From assembly GCA_023435725.1 (NCBI GenBank), contig JAEYRD010000103.1, positions 1-64,000 of the forward strand: a stretch of 64,000 nucleotides of DNA, in the 5' to 3' direction. The notes under the pieces are model-generated. The model made no database searches. It saw only the letters and a list, made by a program, of their open reading frames with translations, and had not been told where the DNA came from. Below are positions 61,201-64,000 of this stretch, in pieces. Position 1 is the first letter of the stretch; the number at the start of each line of letters is the position of its first letter. Both the position numbers and the translations under genes were made by a program. The stretch is from Pseudomonadota bacterium (lineage in GTDB: Bacteria; Pseudomonadota; Alphaproteobacteria; Rhizobiales; Xanthobacteraceae).

Positions 61201-63186
61201 GTGCCAGCAGCAAAGATTCTTTGGGGGCAGATCGTCGTTGTCCTTGCGATTGCACTGACCACCACTTGGGGCGCCACGCAATGGACCGCCTGGCGTCTTG
61301 CCTATCAGCCACAGCTCGGGCAGCCATGGACCCATATCGGCCATCTGCCGCTTTACCTGCCGCCGGCCTTCTTCTGGTGGTGGTTTTCGTTCGACGCTTA
61401 TGCTCCGCACATCTTCGTCGAAGGTGCGTTCATAGCGGCGTCCGGCGGCTTTATTGCAGTGGCGCTGGCTATTGCGATGTCGGTCTGGCGTGCCCGAGAA
61501 GCGAAGGAAGCGCAGACTTACGGCTCGGCGCGCTGGGCAACATCGGAGGAGATCCAGGCTGCAGGCCTCGTCGCGCCGGACGGCGTCGTCCTTGGACAGT
61601 TCGATCGCGCCTATCTACGCCATAACGGTCCGGAGCATGTGTTATGTTTTGCCCCGACGCGATCAGGCAAGGGCGTCGGCCTCGTCGTGCCGACCTTGTT
61701 AACGTGGCCGAGCAGCGCCATCATCCACGACATCAAGGGCGAAAACTGGCAATTGACCGCGGGATGGCGCGCGAACTTCGGCCGCGTGCTGCTATTCGAC
61801 CCGACCAATCCAGATTCGTCGGCCTACAACCCGCTGCTGGAGGTCCGTCGCGGCGACAGCGAGGTAAGGGACGTCCAGAACATCGCCGACATCCTGGTCG
61901 ATCCGGAAGGCGCGCTCGAAAGGCGCAACCACTGGGAAAAAACCAGCCATGCACTTCTCGTTGGCGCCATTCTTCATGTCCTCTATGCCGAAACCGACAA
62001 GACGCTTGCCGGCGTCGCCAGCTTCCTCTCCGACCCGAAACACCCAATCGAGACCACCTTACGCGCGATGATGACGACGCTTCATCTCGGCGACCGCGTG
62101 CATCCGGTTGTAGCCTCCGCCGCCAGAGAGCTCCTGAATAAATCCGAAAACGAGCGTTCCGGCGTCTTGTCGACGGCAATGTCGTTTCTCGGCCTCTACC
62201 GCGATCCAGTGGTGGCCAGGGTGACGGCGCGGTGTGCCTGGCGGATCGCTGATCTGGTCGAGGGGCCAACACCGACCACACTCTACCTTGTCGTGCCACC
62301 CTCCGACATCTCGCGTACCAAGCCGCTCATTCGTCTGATTCTCAACCAGATCGGACGCCGTCTTACAGAGGACCTCCATGCCAAGTCTCGGCGCCGGCGC
62401 TTGCTGTTAATGCTCGACGAGTTCCCCGCGCTCGGCAGGCTGGATTTCTTCGAGAGCGCACTCGCTTTTATGGCAGGCTACGGCTTGAAGTCGTTCTTGA
62501 TTGCACAGTCACTCAATCAGATCGAGAAGGCTTACGGTCAGAACAATTCGATCCTGGACAATTGTCATGTCCGGGTTGCATTTGCCTCCAACGACGAGCG
62601 GACCGCCAAACGCATTTCAGATGCGCTCGGGATCGCAACCGAATTGCGGGCCATGAAGAACTACGCTGGTCATAGGTTGTCGCCTTGGCTTGGTCATCTC
62701 ATGGTGTCGCGCCAGGAAACAGCGCGTCCGCTGCTCACCGCAGGAGAGGTGATGCAGTTGCCGTCGTCGGATGAAGTGGTCCTGGCCGCAGGCCTACCTC
62801 CGATTCGCGCCAAAAAGGTTCGCTATTTCGAAGACCGGCGCTTCAACGCCCGCGTTCTGCCGCCGCCGAGGAGTGGCGTGAAAGACAGGGCAGCTACGAG
62901 TGGGCGCATGCCGCTAGACGATTGGTCAGCGATGCCCATCCCAAAGCAAATCAATCCGGGGCAGACGGCGGGCCGGATCGAAATGACCGCAGACGGAGGT
63001 ATCCGCCGGGAGCCGGAACTGCCCGATCACGAGGCCATCGCCGTTGAGGCGCCACGGCCGACCAGCGAATTCGCGGTTGTTGAGGACGACGAAGACGATG
63101 CAAAACGAGCGGCAGTTGTGCGACGGCGCTTTCGCACCGTGGCGCGCCGGGCCGTCATGGATCCCGACGACGGATTATCACTCTGA
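61201..63186 (+). CDS. traG: Conjugative coupling protein TraG/VirD4
   Basis: A 661-residue coupling ATPase. Membrane helices lie near residues 10-25, 50-65 and 75-95. Walker A is FAPTRSGKGVGLVVPTLL near residue 150, Walker B is LLLMLDEFPALGRL near residue 404, and SLNQIEKAYGQNNSILDNCH follows. It links the relaxase-DNA complex to the type IV channel. The start is a GTG at 61201. The RHH gene follows after 9 bases. Confidence 0.92.
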   Translation: MPAAKILWGQIVVVLAIALTTTWGATQWTAWRLAYQPQLGQPWTHIGHLPLYLPPAFFWWWFSFDAYAPHIFVEGAFIAASGGFIAVALAIAMSVWRAREAKEAQTYGSARWATSEEIQAAGLVAPDGVVLGQFDRAYLRHNGPEHVLCFAPTRSGKGVGLVVPTLLTWPSSAIIHDIKGENWQLTAGWRANFGRVLLFDPTNPDSSAYNPLLEVRRGDSEVRDVQNIADILVDPEGALERRNHWEKTSHALLVGAILHVLYAETDKTLAGVASFLSDPKHPIETTLRAMMTTLHLGDRVHPVVASAARELLNKSENERSGVLSTAMSFLGLYRDPVVARVTARCAWRIADLVEGPTPTTLYLVVPPSDISRTKPLIRLILNQIGRRLTEDLHAKSRRRRLLLMLDEFPALGRLDFFESALAFMAGYGLKSFLIAQSLNQIEKAYGQNNSILDNCHVRVAFASNDERTAKRISDALGIATELRAMKNYAGHRLSPWLGHLMVSRQETARPLLTAGEVMQLPSSDEVVLAAGLPPIRAKKVRYFEDRRFNARVLPPPRSGVKDRAATSGRMPLDDWSAMPIPKQINPGQTAGRIEMTADGGIRREPELPDHEAIAVEAPRPTSEFAVVEDDEDDAKRAAVVRRRFRTVARRAVMDPDDGLSL

Positions 63187-63195
63187 GGTGTAGTA

Positions 63196-63684
63196 ATGCG
63201 AGAGCGGATAAACGTCTACTTTCCACCCGAGCTGCTGCGGCAGCTGGTCGACCTCTCCGACCGCAAGAGAATCTCGCGATCATCTATCGTCGAAGCGGCG
63301 GTCAAATCATTTCTCTCGCCGGACGGGTCTGAGCGCATGGAGGCGGCGCTGTCACGCAGATTTGATCGCCTATCACGCCAAGTGCAGCGCCTTGAGCGGG
63401 ATGTGACGATCAGCACCGAAACGCTGGCCCTGTTCGTGCGCTTCTGGCTAACAGTAACTCCGCCGCTGTCCGCCGATGCGCAGGCTAGCGCGCAGGCCAA
63501 GGGAAGGGAGCGCTTCGAAGATTTTGTCGACGCGCTCGGCCGTCGACTTAGCAAAGGGATGAATTTTCTACAAGAAGTGCCGATTGAGGGTATTCGCAGT
63601 TTATATTCGACTGAATCGGAGATTGAAGATCTCGGATCCGGGCCCCAGATGCGAGGGGCGGGGCGGTGCCCGAAACGCGGGTAA
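63196..63684 (+). CDS. CopG/ribbon-helix-helix protein next to traG
   Basis: A 162-residue protein. The N-terminal ribbon-helix-helix (RINVYFPPELLRQLVDLSDR, KRISRSSIVEAAVKSFLSP) precedes a coiled coil (RFDRLSRQVQRLERDV) and a helical tail with a hydrophobic stretch FVRFWLTVTPPL. RHH proteins are usually found between traG and trbB in these clusters and may regulate them. No trb gene is visible before the window ends. Confidence 0.8.
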   Translation: MRERINVYFPPELLRQLVDLSDRKRISRSSIVEAAVKSFLSPDGSERMEAALSRRFDRLSRQVQRLERDVTISTETLALFVRFWLTVTPPLSADAQASAQAKGRERFEDFVDALGRRLSKGMNFLQEVPIEGIRSLYSTESEIEDLGSGPQMRGAGRCPKRG

Positions 63685-63857
63685 AAAAATTCAGAAAAAG
63701 TTGCCGATTACGTATTGGCCAGTTGTCTCTTAATCGCGCGTTAGGATTTGCGGTTTTGCTGCGCCCCTGACGCTCGGATCATTCGGAGGCGTACGGGGCA
63801 TTCGTGGGACATCGTTGGGGTGAAATCACTTGCGGATTGAAGTCCGCGAGCAGGGGA

Positions 63858-64000
63858 ATGCTTTGCCTGAGTGTATCGATCGGCCCGCTCTTGGCTGGTG
63901 TCGGAATGTCCTCTTCTGCCATGGCGCAAGCTGCAGCCGCCGCCAAGCCGTCCGAGTCGGGCAGAGCATCGAGCGCAGCGAAGTCGGCACAGCCTGAAGG
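63858..64000 (+). CDS. N-terminus of a secreted protein, cut by window end
   Basis: The frame from ATG 63858 reads a signal peptide, LCLSVSIGPLLAGVGMSSSA then MAQAAAAAKPSES, with a likely Ala-x-Ala cleavage, and stays open to the end. An in-frame TTG at 63837 is an alternative start. The body is not in view. Its position after the RHH gene would suit a channel component, but that is inference. Confidence 0.45.
   Translation, partial: MLCLSVSIGPLLAGVGMSSSAMAQAAAAAKPSESGRASSAAKSAQPE

Noticed and set aside
1..64000. CRISPR array
   Set aside because: No series of regularly spaced direct repeats was seen anywhere, and no cas gene is present.

Overview
The window reads as a chromosomal stretch of a Bradyrhizobium-like alphaproteobacterium (Rhizobiales). 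The codon use is GC-rich. The left part carries typical rhizobial housekeeping genes (lipB, pccA, PAS-type hybrid histidine kinases), and two copies of a palindromic repeat beginning CCGTCATTGCGAG lie between genes. No species can be named from the sequence alone.

Bases 1-22,150 are ordinary chromosome. They hold a truncated sensor kinase, a small secreted protein, a sugar-acid catabolic cluster (idonate/gluconate-type dehydrogenases, an enolase-superfamily dehydratase, a GntR regulator, an MFS transporter), an ArsB-like permease, an EamA transporter, two hybrid histidine kinases, a zinc metallopeptidase, the biotin-carrying subunit of propionyl-CoA carboxylase, an oxaloacetate decarboxylase-like lyase, an acylphosphatase, a LysR/tautomerase divergent pair, a DnaB-like ATPase, lipB and a FliN-like gene.

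At 22,153-22,237 sits tRNA-Leu(GAG). Immediately 3' of it a tyrosine recombinase points toward the tRNA. This is the left end of an integrative and conjugative element (ICE) that fills the rest of the window; its right end is not reached. The first 18 kb (24.1-40.9 kb) is a cargo island rich in likely anti-phage or stress genes: a VPA1262-like/unknown/SIR2 operon, a PrtN-like regulator, a four-gene minus-strand operon with a nucleoid-associated-like protein and a membrane protein, a Fic protein with its own inhibitory motif, and an MBL-fold hydrolase followed by a TIR protein.

From 41 kb onward comes the conserved ICE backbone. It starts with DUF932, ParB, a methyltransferase-helicase of the strawberry-notch type, a Toprim primase-like protein, DUF2493 and DUF736. 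The control circuit follows, matching qseC-qseM-fseA-rdfS of the Mesorhizobium symbiosis ICE, including an fseA gene split at a +1 shift. Next is the transfer cluster: DUF2840, TraF peptidase, DUF736, lytic transglycosylase, relaxase, TraG/VirD4 and a ribbon-helix-helix protein. A trypsin-like protease gene interrupts the transfer cluster.

The most promising new material is: (1) three candidate defence operons in the cargo island (SIR2 triad, NdpA-like four-gene operon, MBL-TIR pair); (2) a structured 5' leader, P1 stem + GGGTTG junction + P2 hairpin, repeated directly upstream of DUF932, ParB and the methyltransferase-helicase, and a second leader hairpin repeated upstream of DUF2493 and DUF736; and (3) the CCC-C slip site in fseA. 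All functional calls come from reading motifs and gene order; no database search was possible.
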